A DNA stretch of 64,000 bases from Veillonella seminalis (lineage in GTDB: Bacteria; Bacillota; Negativicutes; Veillonellales; Veillonellaceae), in NCBI RefSeq assembly GCF_003992065.1, contig NZ_RQUZ01000007.1:80476-144475 (forward strand), read 5' to 3'. A program made the position numbers and the translations under genes. Every line of letters begins with the position of its first letter. Positions within the stretch are counted from its first letter, which is position 1. Positions 38,018 through 46,653 of the stretch are shown here, in pieces. The notes under the pieces were generated by a model. The model was not told the DNA's origin, did no database searches, and saw only the letters and a list, made by a program, of their open reading frames with translations.

Positions 38018-38032
38018 TATGTCCGGCCATAT

Positions 38033-38182
38033 TTATTTCCGGTCATACGTTTTTAAAGTAAAGACCAATTCATTAATGGACGCACTTAAGGAATCCATCT
38101 TGTGTTCCAAGCGTATGAGTAAATACGCCGCTACCACCATGGGGAATCCGTAATTGGCCGTCGCCGTCAGAATTTCTTCCAT
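38033..38182 (-). CDS. 49-residue YvrJ-family small protein
   Basis: The short frame reads MEEILTATANYGFPMVVAAY then LLIRLEHKMDSLSASINEL and ends TYDRK. An N-terminal hydrophobic helix with the GFP motif, then an amphipathic helix with LE.KMDSLS.SI, fits the YvrJ family (holin-like small membrane proteins common in Firmicutes, function unknown). AAGGAGG lies 9 nt before the ATG at 38182, so it is very likely translated. That ribosome-binding site can pair with an upstream ACCTCCTT-containing arm. It is last in a probable operon with the 39- and 395-residue proteins. Confidence 0.78.
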   Translation of the reverse strand: MEEILTATANYGFPMVVAAYLLIRLEHKMDSLSASINELVFTLKTYDRK

Positions 38183-38240
38183 AAAAACACCTCCTTATTG
38201 AGTTACATTCCATATAAGTTATATCGACAAGGAGGTTTTT
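38183..38240 (-). promoter_or_regulatory. Hairpin that can hide the ribosome-binding site of the YvrJ-like gene
   Basis: On the minus strand, AAAAACCTCCTT (complement of 38229-38240) can pair with AAGGAGGTGTTTTT (complement of 38183-38196), leaving a single bulged base and a 32-nt loop. The second arm contains the Shine-Dalgarno of the 49-codon gene. A -35-like TTGTCG falls in the loop region, so a shorter transcript could escape the pairing. Confidence 0.5.
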
Positions 38241-38275
38241 AATGATTATTTATTTTCCAATCTTTTATACAAATT

Positions 38276-38395
38276 CTAGTTTCGCTTAAGAATTTCCGCC
38301 GATAAAGCTTTCATTCTTTTGGCCAAATCTTCAGATGTTTTTGAGGTAACTATAACTCGTTCCTGTTTATTATCGGAAATATTTCTCTCTGGCAT
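38276..38395 (-). CDS. 39-residue hydrophilic small protein
   Basis: The frame reads MPERNISDNKQERVIVTSKT, then SEDLAKRMKALSAEILKRN. It has no hydrophobic segment and a C-terminal amphipathic basic helix. AAAAGGA lies 9 nt before the ATG. It starts 30 nt after the stop of the 395-residue membrane protein and precedes the YvrJ-like gene, so a three-gene operon is likely. No family is recognised. Translation is inferred from spacing and ribosome-binding site only. Confidence 0.5.
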   Translation of the reverse strand: MPERNISDNKQERVIVTSKTSEDLAKRMKALSAEILKRN

Positions 38396-38425
38396 ATATA
38401 TCGTCCTTTTCACATACTATATTTC

Positions 38426-39613
38426 CTAGTGAATCAATAAAATCCATTCCAACAAGGTACACACGATATACGCAATAATAAACTTGATTTTTTGTTTGCG
38501 ATCGCGATCTTCATCGGCAATCTTAAGGCGTTGTGCCAAAAAACGCTTATCGCGAATCTGCAAGAGTAAATCACGAATATTAGCCTGACTCTCCGGATCC
38601 GTTTCTTTACCGTTTCGCTTCAAGGCTACCTGCTGAATCTGAATACGACGCTGCAATTTACGCATTTGAATCTTAATATTATTATGGACAAAGACGCTTT
38701 GCCATTTTTTACGAGAATCAAAATACATGTAAATGTAACGCGGGATGTTCATGACAATAAAACTGATACACAAAATCCCCAAAGAAATGAGGAAGTATGT
38801 GGAGAATGAAAATTCAATCGTCTCCGTCGGCAAATAATGGTGAAGAATAATAAAACTGATCCACACACCAATCGGTAACAGCAAAGCCGCCGCCATATCA
38901 ATGGAACGAACCCAGCTGGTTTTCACGGGTACTTCGGGAATATTGTAGGTCTCCACTTCGTCACGGAATGCATAGTATTCTAAACGAAGAACCGATTGCT
39001 CCGAACGGGCATTGATTAAAATAGCCGGCCCTTTGGCACCTGTACAGCGATTCGGCCAGGAAATTAAACGGCGAATCGGACTGTTCGGGGACAAATCGAA
39101 ACGAATAATCCCCTTCTTTTCAAAACGAACCGTAGATCCGTCGTCCATGATTTCAAACGGATTGAAAAAGGTCCCCAACAGGCTGAGGCTCCAATTACCC
39201 AATAAATGAACAATCGTATTCATAATGAACCCGCCCATATCAACATCGGACATATTTAATTTTACGGAAAAACTCGAAGCATAGTCGTCAAACCACAAAT
39301 CTTCGATAGTAAATTCTATATTTATGACGGTGCCCAAGGTAGTAATAATCCCCATGTACACCTTATTATTATTTTCAAATTCAAAAGTAACAGAATAAAA
39401 TAACCAATGATCGCGCAACTGAGCTTTCAGAATGCGGTTAATTGCATCTTCCTCTACACTGATAATACGGTGATCGTATAAATCGTCTTCGCTCGCTTCG
39501 CAGGGTTCGGCCTCAGTAACTTGCACAGGCGTGGCCTCTTCTGCGCTTTTCTTGCGTGGTCCTTTTGTCATAGATTCTGCCAACTCCAATAATCGCGTGA
39601 CTAGATTGTTCAT
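38426..39613 (-). CDS. Unrecognised 395-residue membrane protein
   Basis: The N-terminal ~235 residues are soluble and beta-rich, with an acidic low-complexity stretch at 23-45. Two adjacent membrane helices follow (about 239-259 and 271-290). Next comes a basic coiled-coil region (about 314-370, MRKLQRRIQIQQVALKRN...) and a last hydrophobic helix at 377-394. I do not recognise a family. AGGAGG lies 4 nt before the ATG. It heads the unit with the 39-residue and YvrJ-like proteins. The topology suggests a membrane anchor with a large cytoplasmic or external sensor part. Confidence 0.75.
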   Translation of the reverse strand: MNNLVTRLLELAESMTKGPRKKSAEEATPVQVTEAEPCEASEDDLYDHRIISVEEDAINRILKAQLRDHWLFYSVTFEFENNNKVYMGIITTLGTVINIEFTIEDLWFDDYASSFSVKLNMSDVDMGGFIMNTIVHLLGNWSLSLLGTFFNPFEIMDDGSTVRFEKKGIIRFDLSPNSPIRRLISWPNRCTGAKGPAILINARSEQSVLRLEYYAFRDEVETYNIPEVPVKTSWVRSIDMAAALLLPIGVWISFIILHHYLPTETIEFSFSTYFLISLGILCISFIVMNIPRYIYMYFDSRKKWQSVFVHNNIKIQMRKLQRRIQIQQVALKRNGKETDPESQANIRDLLLQIRDKRFLAQRLKIADEDRDRKQKIKFIIAYIVCTLLEWILLIH

Positions 39614-39751
39614 AACGCCTCCTATGGATTTAGCACGTTTTCAGTCCATATTATAACATACCGCACCTGATTTTTAAACTATATTGCATATTGACAGTTT
39701 TCAAAACCTCCCCACAGAGTGCCGTTCAACTGTCTCGGTTACCGTCAAAAA

Positions 39752-39791
39752 GCACAAAAAAAGACTGCCGAGCCCTTGCGAGCCGGCAGTC
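39752..39791 (-). terminator. Terminator after cydDC
   Basis: GACTGCCG (39763-39770) pairs with CGGCAGTC (39784-39791), extended by further GC pairs inward. The minus strand continues into a seven-base U-run. Confidence 0.88.
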
Positions 39792-39844
39792 ATCAATGTA
39801 TACCGAATATACTGCATCTGCGATTTTTATAACTTTATATCGTT

Positions 39845-42800
39845 TTATACAGTCTCCATAGACAACTTGCGATAGGCATAAAAAGCACCGCGTTTAGCCA
39901 TCAAACTGTCATAAGCGCCGTCTTCAACAACATGGCCGTCTTCCAAGAATAAAATGCGATCCATCTGTTCCAAGCCGCCCAAATGATGAGTTATATAAAT
40001 AACCGTTTTACCCTTCATCAACGTGTATAAAGAATTTTGCAAATCTTGACGCACCAACTGATCCAAACCTTCAAGCGGTTCATCCAATAATAAAATAGGA
40101 CTGTTGCGGAGCCATAAACGAGCCAAGGCAATACGTTGTCGTTGACCGCCGCTTACACCGCTGCCACCGCTGCCGATAATCGTTTTGAGCCCTTGCGGCA
40201 AAGATTGAACCCAATTTGTCAAAGCCGCAAACTCAATAGCCCGGTTAAGTTCTTCACTCGTCGCTTTCGGTTTGGCCAAGCGAATATTATCTTCCACCGA
40301 TGCATGGAATAAATATGTATCCTGCGTCAATGCCCCGTAATAATTGCGAGCCTCCGCCAATGACAACGTCCGAAGTTCACGATCACCTAAATAAATCTGC
40401 CCTTCGTAATCATAAAAACGCTCCAACATAGTGAGTAAAGTAGTTTTACCGGAACCGCTCGGTCCCACAATCGCCACTTTTTCACCGGACTTAATAGTGA
40501 GCGACAGATTCTGATACACATAAGGGGCGTCCCCGTCATAGCCGAAACTCACCTTATCGAATTGAATGCCCACGGCCTGCGGTTCTGCTTCACTCACGTC
40601 ATCAGCCGTTACCGATTCGGTCACAGCCGGTGTCTGTTCCGCCAATTGAACAAGACGCTTCATGGCGGCCAAGCTTTCACGACCGTGATACCAGGCAATC
40701 GTAAGCGGTCCCAATGCCTCAAAATAAGACTGCAAAGCAATGGCCACTACCGCAATAAAGATACCTTCCGATTGACTGCCGTCAGCAATAGGAATCATGA
40801 TCAAGGCCCCAAGCACCATGGTGAAGTGAGTGAGCCCCAAAAACAAGGTATCCCCCAAATTGGTGCCTCGATGTACTACATGCTGTGCCGCCGTTAAGTC
40901 CGAAAATTGACGATCAACCAAATTCGTTACGCGCGGTTCCTGTTTATACGTTATGATATCCATAATGCCTGCCAGGCTTTCCACTACCGTATCCTTAATA
41001 TTACTGCGATACGCAAGAGCAGCATCCGTAGCCGATACATTATGGCGATACACAACGAACGGAATCACTACGGCGCCCAAGATAAACACTATGGCCAATA
41101 ACCATACCAATGACTGACTGAATTGAGCCATAAAATAAAAACCGATCAAAGTTAATAATACGGCACCAGCCGGCGGAATAATAACACGCAGGTAGAAAAA
41201 TTGCAATGTTTCAATATCCGCCATGATGCGGCCTAAAATATCGCCGGATCCGAGTCGATGTAAAGCGGCCGGCATCAAAGGTTCCAATTTCTTATAAAAC
41301 CAAACGCGCAAACCGTAAAGCCCCTGGAATGCCATATGATGGGATACATAGCGTTCAACATAGCGACATACGGCTCGGCTGATACCAAAGAAACGTACCC
41401 CTACAATCGAGATACTTAACGCCGCCAATTCAGGTCTCAGTGCTGCCGATGTAATGAGCCAGGTCGATGTAGTCAAAAGCCCTACGTTCATAAATACGGT
41501 CAAGAACGAGAATAATAAACTGAGCCACAACGAATTGCGGGCCGGCCCCAATACGGCAAATAGACGGCGCAGCGAATCCCAAGCCGATATGTTTTGATTG
41601 TCCTTATCGGATTGAGTCATCGTCGTCCCGGCAATGGTATGGGTGGCAATAGCAGGATGTACCGCCTTAGTCACCGGTGTATCAATATCAGAATCTCCGG
41701 TCTCACCGGTCTCAACAGCATCAGCTGACGAAACGTCATTAAATGCCTTCAAGTCCATAGCCTTAACGGTATCAGCCGTTAAATCACTGCCGGTCCCGGC
41801 TTTAACGAGTTCGCTGAAATAGCCTTTAGCCGCTACCAACTCTTCAAACGACCCTTGTTCAACTACCTGACCGTCTTCCAGTACCAATAAAGTATCAGCC
41901 CAATGCATTGTCTGTAATCGGTGTCCGATAAGAAGAACAATTTTATTTGCCATTAAGCGTTCCAAAGCCGTAGCTAAACTCTGTTCGGTAGCCACATCGA
42001 GATGGGCCGTTACTTCATCCAATACGAGCACCGGCGATTGTTTAATAAAAGCACGAGCTATGGCAATACGCTGACGCTGACCGCCGGAAAGTCCCAAACC
42101 GCCTTCCCCGATCATCGTATCCAAGCCATCAGATAAGGAATTAACAAAAGCTTCGGCTTCCGCATCACGCACGGCTGCCCATAACACTTCATCACTCACC
42201 GGTCGCCCGAAGGTAATATTCTCTCGTAAAGTGCCGCGGAACAGATGCGGCTGTTGCGGTACAAACGTCACTTGATCGCGCCAAAAATCGTCATTCATGT
42301 CCAAGATGTTCACACCGTCAACTAAAATACGGCCTTTAGTCGGCTGCATGAGACGTAGTAACAAATGAGCCAGGGTACTTTTACCGGCCCCGCTGCCGCC
42401 AACGAGCATGGCAATCTTGCCACGGCGCAACGTAAAGTCTACATTCTTAACGGCATAGCGAGTTTCAGCCGTATTTGCTGCCTCGCCATGCACGCCATAC
42501 GCATAACTCACCGACTTAAACTCAATCGTATTAAGCTCAGCCGATGTCACCGAACCGGCTTCCGGCTCTTCAATAGGCAATGCTAAAAACGCATCGATTT
42601 TTGCCAGGCTCACCTGTCCGGCCATGCCCGTATGGAAGGCAGCCCCCAATTGACGCAGCGGTGCATAAAACTCCGGTGCCAACAACAACACGAAGAAGGC
42701 CGATAAGAAAGTTTCATGACCATATAACAAAGCCATCCCCATATAAACCGCAATTAAGGCGGTACTGATAGTACTTACCAATTCCAATACCAAGGCAGAT

Positions 42801-43516
42801 AAAAAAGCCACGCGCAACACGCGGAGTGTTGAATCTCTGAATTCAGCGGACAAGCGTGCAATCACGTCCACCTGTTCTTCCGAACGGCCGAACAGTTTAA
42901 GCGTCACGATGCCTTGGAGCACGTCCAAAAAGTGGCCGCTCAAAAAGCTCATGCGCTCCCACTGCTCTTTATTCATAGCTTCCGCTTTTTTACCGATTAA
43001 TATCATAAAAAACGGAATGAGCGGGAATGTTATAAGCAAAATAACAGCTACCCACGGCGCCGCATCAATAATAGCAATCCCCATAATGAGCGGAATCATC
43101 ATAGCATAGAGCATTTGCGGTACATAACGGGCAATGTACGCTTCCACACTTTCCAAACCGTCGGTCATCAAATGAACCACATCGCCGTGGCGTTCCCCCG
43201 TGAACGGTCCCAACCGTAATAAATGGTGCCAAATTTTATGACGCAAATCCTGCTTGGCGAGCTCTGCCAAACTGCCGGCTGTCTGTTCCTGACAAAAGGT
43301 TGCTGCCATACGCAGTAATATAGCACCCATAAGCCAAGCCACCGTTGGCCATACCGCGTCTAACGGCAATCCTTCAAAAAAAGTTTTTTCAATGAGCACC
43401 GCAAAGAACCATGCCTGACCGACAATGCCTAAGGTGCCCAATAAACTGAATACCCCTAACCCTATAACCTTTCCCTTAAACCGAATTAACTCTTCACGAG
43501 CGGTTTTGACTATCAC
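39845..43516 (-). CDS. cydDC: Single-chain CydD-CydC thiol exporter
   Basis: CydDC exports cysteine/glutathione to the periplasm and is needed to assemble cytochrome bd. Here both half-transporters are one 1223-residue polypeptide. The first ABC unit has GGSGAGKST and LSGGQRQRIAIARAF; the second has GPSGSGKTT and VSGGQRQRIALARLW. Each follows a six-helix membrane domain. A ~65-residue low-complexity linker (near 570-640) joins them. The frame extends to 43546, but the GTG at 43516 is chosen because AGGAGG lies 5 nt upstream. cydAB are not in the window. Order CydD then CydC is inferred from domain likeness. Confidence 0.88.
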   Translation of the reverse strand: MIVKTAREELIRFKGKVIGLGVFSLLGTLGIVGQAWFFAVLIEKTFFEGLPLDAVWPTVAWLMGAILLRMAATFCQEQTAGSLAELAKQDLRHKIWHHLLRLGPFTGERHGDVVHLMTDGLESVEAYIARYVPQMLYAMMIPLIMGIAIIDAAPWVAVILLITFPLIPFFMILIGKKAEAMNKEQWERMSFLSGHFLDVLQGIVTLKLFGRSEEQVDVIARLSAEFRDSTLRVLRVAFLSALVLELVSTISTALIAVYMGMALLYGHETFLSAFFVLLLAPEFYAPLRQLGAAFHTGMAGQVSLAKIDAFLALPIEEPEAGSVTSAELNTIEFKSVSYAYGVHGEAANTAETRYAVKNVDFTLRRGKIAMLVGGSGAGKSTLAHLLLRLMQPTKGRILVDGVNILDMNDDFWRDQVTFVPQQPHLFRGTLRENITFGRPVSDEVLWAAVRDAEAEAFVNSLSDGLDTMIGEGGLGLSGGQRQRIAIARAFIKQSPVLVLDEVTAHLDVATEQSLATALERLMANKIVLLIGHRLQTMHWADTLLVLEDGQVVEQGSFEELVAAKGYFSELVKAGTGSDLTADTVKAMDLKAFNDVSSADAVETGETGDSDIDTPVTKAVHPAIATHTIAGTTMTQSDKDNQNISAWDSLRRLFAVLGPARNSLWLSLLFSFLTVFMNVGLLTTSTWLITSAALRPELAALSISIVGVRFFGISRAVCRYVERYVSHHMAFQGLYGLRVWFYKKLEPLMPAALHRLGSGDILGRIMADIETLQFFYLRVIIPPAGAVLLTLIGFYFMAQFSQSLVWLLAIVFILGAVVIPFVVYRHNVSATDAALAYRSNIKDTVVESLAGIMDIITYKQEPRVTNLVDRQFSDLTAAQHVVHRGTNLGDTLFLGLTHFTMVLGALIMIPIADGSQSEGIFIAVVAIALQSYFEALGPLTIAWYHGRESLAAMKRLVQLAEQTPAVTESVTADDVSEAEPQAVGIQFDKVSFGYDGDAPYVYQNLSLTIKSGEKVAIVGPSGSGKTTLLTMLERFYDYEGQIYLGDRELRTLSLAEARNYYGALTQDTYLFHASVEDNIRLAKPKATSEELNRAIEFAALTNWVQSLPQGLKTIIGSGGSGVSGGQRQRIALARLWLRNSPILLLDEPLEGLDQLVRQDLQNSLYTLMKGKTVIYITHHLGGLEQMDRILFLEDGHVVEDGAYDSLMAKRGAFYAYRKLSMETV

Positions 43517-43529
43517 GAAGACCTCCTGT

Positions 43530-43564
43530 AAATAAAGAAAATGCACATTTTACAATGTGCATTT
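43530..43564 (-). terminator. Terminator after the PepSY gene
   Basis: AAATGCACATT (43539-43549) pairs perfectly with AATGTGCATTT (43554-43564); the minus strand is U-rich afterwards. It separates the PepSY gene from cydDC. Confidence 0.75.
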
Positions 43565-43581
43565 CATAGCTTATATAACTG

Positions 43582-44208
43582 TTATTCACCCCACAAGATG
43601 AAACCGTCATCCTCTTCATCAGGGATCACAACTTTTTCAGGTAATGTTCTGGTAATAACATCGCCGGTCACAGCATCCATGATTACCCCCTGTTGAACTA
43701 AGCCGTCTTTTTCATCATTGTGATAAATGGTAACTTCGTATTGAACTTTGCCTTCATCAGCTTCCAATTTCCAACCTTTGCTGATAGCATCACCGCCGAT
43801 ATTGGTAACTGCAATAGCTTCGGCTTTCTTAGAATCGATAACATTGTTAGGATTGAATACCTTGCTTGGAATATCCTTTTCTTTTTTATCGGATTTTTCT
43901 TTAATGATATTGCCGGTAATTACGTCAACCTGAATAGTGTACGTATTTTTTAAAGTATAGCCGGAAACTTCATAATAAAAACGACCGCGATCCGGTTTTA
44001 ACGAAATGGAATGAACGGCGGAATTCGGATATTTAGCCAAGAATACACCGGCTACTTGACGCATGGATAATACCATGGACTGTACGGATCCTTCCATTCT
44101 GATTGACGGATTAACATCCGCAGCTGCTACCGTTTGCGGCATAGCAACCGCTACGGCACTTACAGCCAAAGCACCGGCCATTAAACCGGCGAAAGACTTC
44201 TTATTCAT
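43582..44208 (-). CDS. Exported PepSY-domain protein
   Basis: The 208-residue protein has a signal peptide (about 1-29, cleavage AAA) and two PepSY-like repeats, seen as YYEVSGYTLKNTYTIQVDVITGNIIKEK and YEVTIYHNDEKDGL...MDAVTGDVITR. PepSY domains are often inhibitors or propeptides of extracytoplasmic proteases, or metal/heme-linked modules. The C-terminus is acidic (PDEEDDGFILWGE). Start ATG with AGGAGG 7 nt upstream. A set of GTCTGT dyads lies in its upstream gap. Confidence 0.72.
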   Translation of the reverse strand: MNKKSFAGLMAGALAVSAVAVAMPQTVAAADVNPSIRMEGSVQSMVLSMRQVAGVFLAKYPNSAVHSISLKPDRGRFYYEVSGYTLKNTYTIQVDVITGNIIKEKSDKKEKDIPSKVFNPNNVIDSKKAEAIAVTNIGGDAISKGWKLEADEGKVQYEVTIYHNDEKDGLVQQGVIMDAVTGDVITRTLPEKVVIPDEEDDGFILWGE

Positions 44209-44239
44209 ACAATAACCTCCTAAAATGTTGTTGGTATAT

Positions 44240-44295
44240 GTCTGTTACTCATGACAAACAGACTTAACACATACAGACTGAACCCTTCGGTCTGT
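44240..44295 (-). promoter_or_regulatory. Operator-like dyads upstream of the PepSY gene
   Basis: Four copies of GTCTGT (in both orientations) occur at 44240, 44258, 44273 and 44290. The first pair forms a 24-nt imperfect palindrome (44240-44263, centre TCATGA). The second pair forms a hairpin (44273-44295) that could also terminate the AI-2E gene transcript. Confidence 0.45.
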
Positions 44296-44362
44296 CACAT
44301 TTATTTTTATTTCACTTGTCTTTTAAGTATACCACGTTTAAACCGTCATACTCAATAAAATT

Positions 44363-45649
44363 CTATTTATCTTGATGTTCTGACGTTTTAACCGCTTCAG
44401 CAGCTTCGCAAATTTCTTCTTTAGCGGTTTCGGCTACGTCCTGAATTGACGCTTTGGCACTTTCTACCGCCGCTAACGCGTCCGCTTCAGCCTCGTCTTC
44501 CGCCTCAACTTTTTTAACCGTCGCTTTATAGGCAAATGCCTTATGAGCCAACCGCTGATCCACATCCTCTTTTAACAGTTTATAAACGGTAGCCGCCAAC
44601 GGCACACTCAACAAAATCCCCGGCACGCCGTATAAAGTACCGCCGATGGTGATAGCCGCAAATACCCAAATACCCGGCAAGCCCACCGAGCTGCCAACGA
44701 TACGCGGATAAATAACATTACCTTCAATTTGCTGCATAACAACGAGGACGATAATAAAGATTAACGCATCCATGGTGCTCACGGATAGGAGCATAACAAG
44801 CCCCATAAAACCCCCGATATAGGCACCTAAAAGCGGTACCAAAGCAGTAAGACCGATAACGCAACCGATGGTCATGGCATATGGTACGGATAGTACGGCA
44901 AGACCGGCTCCAACCATGACGCCTAAGATTAACGCATCGAGGAACTGACCGATAAAGAAGCTGCTGAATACCTGACTAGCTGTACGCCATACGTGAACCA
45001 TGTTTTTAATATGATGGTCTTTGCCATAAGCACGCGCCAAACGTCCCAATTGACGACGCAATACTTCTTTGTCCAACAACACATAAATAGCGAAAATCAA
45101 GCCGATAACAAAGTTGAACACCATTTCAACGGTATCGCTCATCGTTTTCACAATGTAGCGACCACTGTCGGCCCCAATTTGACGCAACTGTTCTACCGTC
45201 TTATCCGACGAAATGGAGTCCATCACACCGGATGTCGATAAATACGGCGTATTTTCAATAAAACGACTTACCCAAGCCGACGAATCATTATACAAGCCCG
45301 GTAAGGCCTGCACAATAATGCCCAAGGAATGAACAAGTTGCGGTATAGCCATATAACCTACGAGGAAAATAGCCAACAATATGGTTAAGATTGCCAATAC
45401 AACGCAAACCGGTCGACGGGTCGTGTGCTTCCACCCGCTTTCGGCCGACGGAAAATAAATCTTCTCAAAGCGTTTTACAATGATGTTAAGAACAAACGCA
45501 ATAAGAACACCCCATATCAGCGGCATAACCGCCGACATACCGATTTTAAACGATGTCAGCACCGAGTCAAACTTAATGGTGAAAAGAAATACCAGGCCGC
45601 CTAAGATAATCAGGCCGATGCTCGATTTATATTTCTTAAAAAAGCCCAT
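44363..45649 (-). CDS. AI-2E family (YdiK/PerM-like) membrane permease
   Basis: The 428-residue polytopic protein has about eight hydrophobic segments. VPYAMTIGCVIGLTALVPLLGAYIG and QQIEGNVIYPRIVGSSVGLPGIWVFAAITIGG are the hallmark stretches of the AI-2 exporter-like superfamily. The C-terminal ~70 residues are an Ala/Glu-rich soluble tail. The substrate is unknown; members include sodium/proton exchangers and putative AI-2 exporters. Confidence 0.88.
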   Translation of the reverse strand: MGFFKKYKSSIGLIILGGLVFLFTIKFDSVLTSFKIGMSAVMPLIWGVLIAFVLNIIVKRFEKIYFPSAESGWKHTTRRPVCVVLAILTILLAIFLVGYMAIPQLVHSLGIIVQALPGLYNDSSAWVSRFIENTPYLSTSGVMDSISSDKTVEQLRQIGADSGRYIVKTMSDTVEMVFNFVIGLIFAIYVLLDKEVLRRQLGRLARAYGKDHHIKNMVHVWRTASQVFSSFFIGQFLDALILGVMVGAGLAVLSVPYAMTIGCVIGLTALVPLLGAYIGGFMGLVMLLSVSTMDALIFIIVLVVMQQIEGNVIYPRIVGSSVGLPGIWVFAAITIGGTLYGVPGILLSVPLAATVYKLLKEDVDQRLAHKAFAYKATVKKVEAEDEAEADALAAVESAKASIQDVAETAKEEICEAAEAVKTSEHQDK

Positions 45650-45756
45650 ACACTATTGCTCCTTACTAAAAATAATCCATTAACACTTGTTATGAAATAT
45701 CCCGTAAAACCTCTAGTTCCTATACTAATCGTGAGTCAATAGTTGTAAATCCGTGC

Positions 45757-46545
45757 TTAAGCAAATAAAGTGTCCAAACCGTCTTCATCGAGCAAGGTGC
45801 CTACCGTAAACGGACCAAACATACCGAAACGGGCACTTACTTCGTCAAAACGCATTTCGTTAACAATTTTTTTGAACTGAACCGCATCATCGGACATGAG
45901 TGTAATACCCCATTCCCAATCATCAAGCCCGCAAGCACCGGTCGTAAATTCCTTAATCGTTTCTTCGTATTTTTTACCGATTTGACCATGAGAGCGCATC
46001 ATGCGACCGCGTTCCGCACGATCTGTCATATACCAGTTATCTTCCAAGCTACGGCGTTTGCTCATAGGATAGAAGCACATATATTTTAAGCGTGGCACAT
46101 GCGGATACAGACGAGCCTGAACTTTCGGATGATTGATGTCGGTTTTCATATAATTACTTACTTCAATAACCGAAACAAACGATGCGGTCGGTTCCAAAAC
46201 GGCACCGATAGCCAATTTACGCAATGTAATTTCTTTGGCCGTTACTTCTTCCAAGGTTGGTTGCAAGAACCAAATCATGATATCACCTTTACCGCCGGCT
46301 ACATTGTACAATGCATAGCTGGAAGTTTCCGCCTGATGACCGGCTTCCAATTCAGCAATAAATGCTTTGAATTCAGCCAAGGCTTTAATTTGACGTTCCG
46401 TATCCCAAGACTGCCATTTTTCAAAATTAATCTTGTAGGTAGCATGAATGCTGAACCAACCTTCATACGTCAAAATAGCTTTTTCATCAATACTCATGTC
46501 GCCATGATTCATAGCGCCGGGATGTCCCATATGCTTTTCACTCAT
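45757..46545 (-). CDS. hemQ: Coproheme decarboxylase HemQ
   Basis: HemQ (chlorite-dismutase fold) oxidatively decarboxylates coproheme to heme b, the last step of the coproporphyrin-dependent route. The 262 residues contain CFYPMSKRR, NWYMTDRAERGRMMRSHGQIGK and GLDDWEWGITLMSDD, family signatures that include the proximal His region. The N-terminal tail is unusual and His/Met-rich (MGHPGAMNHGDM) and might bind metal. AAAGGAGG lies 8 nt before the ATG. It follows cgoX. Confidence 0.93.
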   Translation of the reverse strand: MSEKHMGHPGAMNHGDMSIDEKAILTYEGWFSIHATYKINFEKWQSWDTERQIKALAEFKAFIAELEAGHQAETSSYALYNVAGGKGDIMIWFLQPTLEEVTAKEITLRKLAIGAVLEPTASFVSVIEVSNYMKTDINHPKVQARLYPHVPRLKYMCFYPMSKRRSLEDNWYMTDRAERGRMMRSHGQIGKKYEETIKEFTTGACGLDDWEWGITLMSDDAVQFKKIVNEMRFDEVSARFGMFGPFTVGTLLDEDGLDTLFA

Positions 46546-46653
46546 TGTAAATTCCTCCTTTACGAATTTGTTTCGTACACAGCTTTATCACTATTACTGT
46601 TACCTTAAAAACAAACTTCGATGTTGCCTAAACAACTGATATTGTATTGTATT

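Noticed and set aside
38241..38288. Plus-strand 15-codon frame (MIIYFPIFYTNSSFA) preceded by AAGGAGG
   Set aside because: The Shine-Dalgarno-like sequence is the complement of the arm that pairs with the YvrJ gene site; the peptide is tiny and overlaps the 39-codon gene on the other strand. Possible but unsupported.
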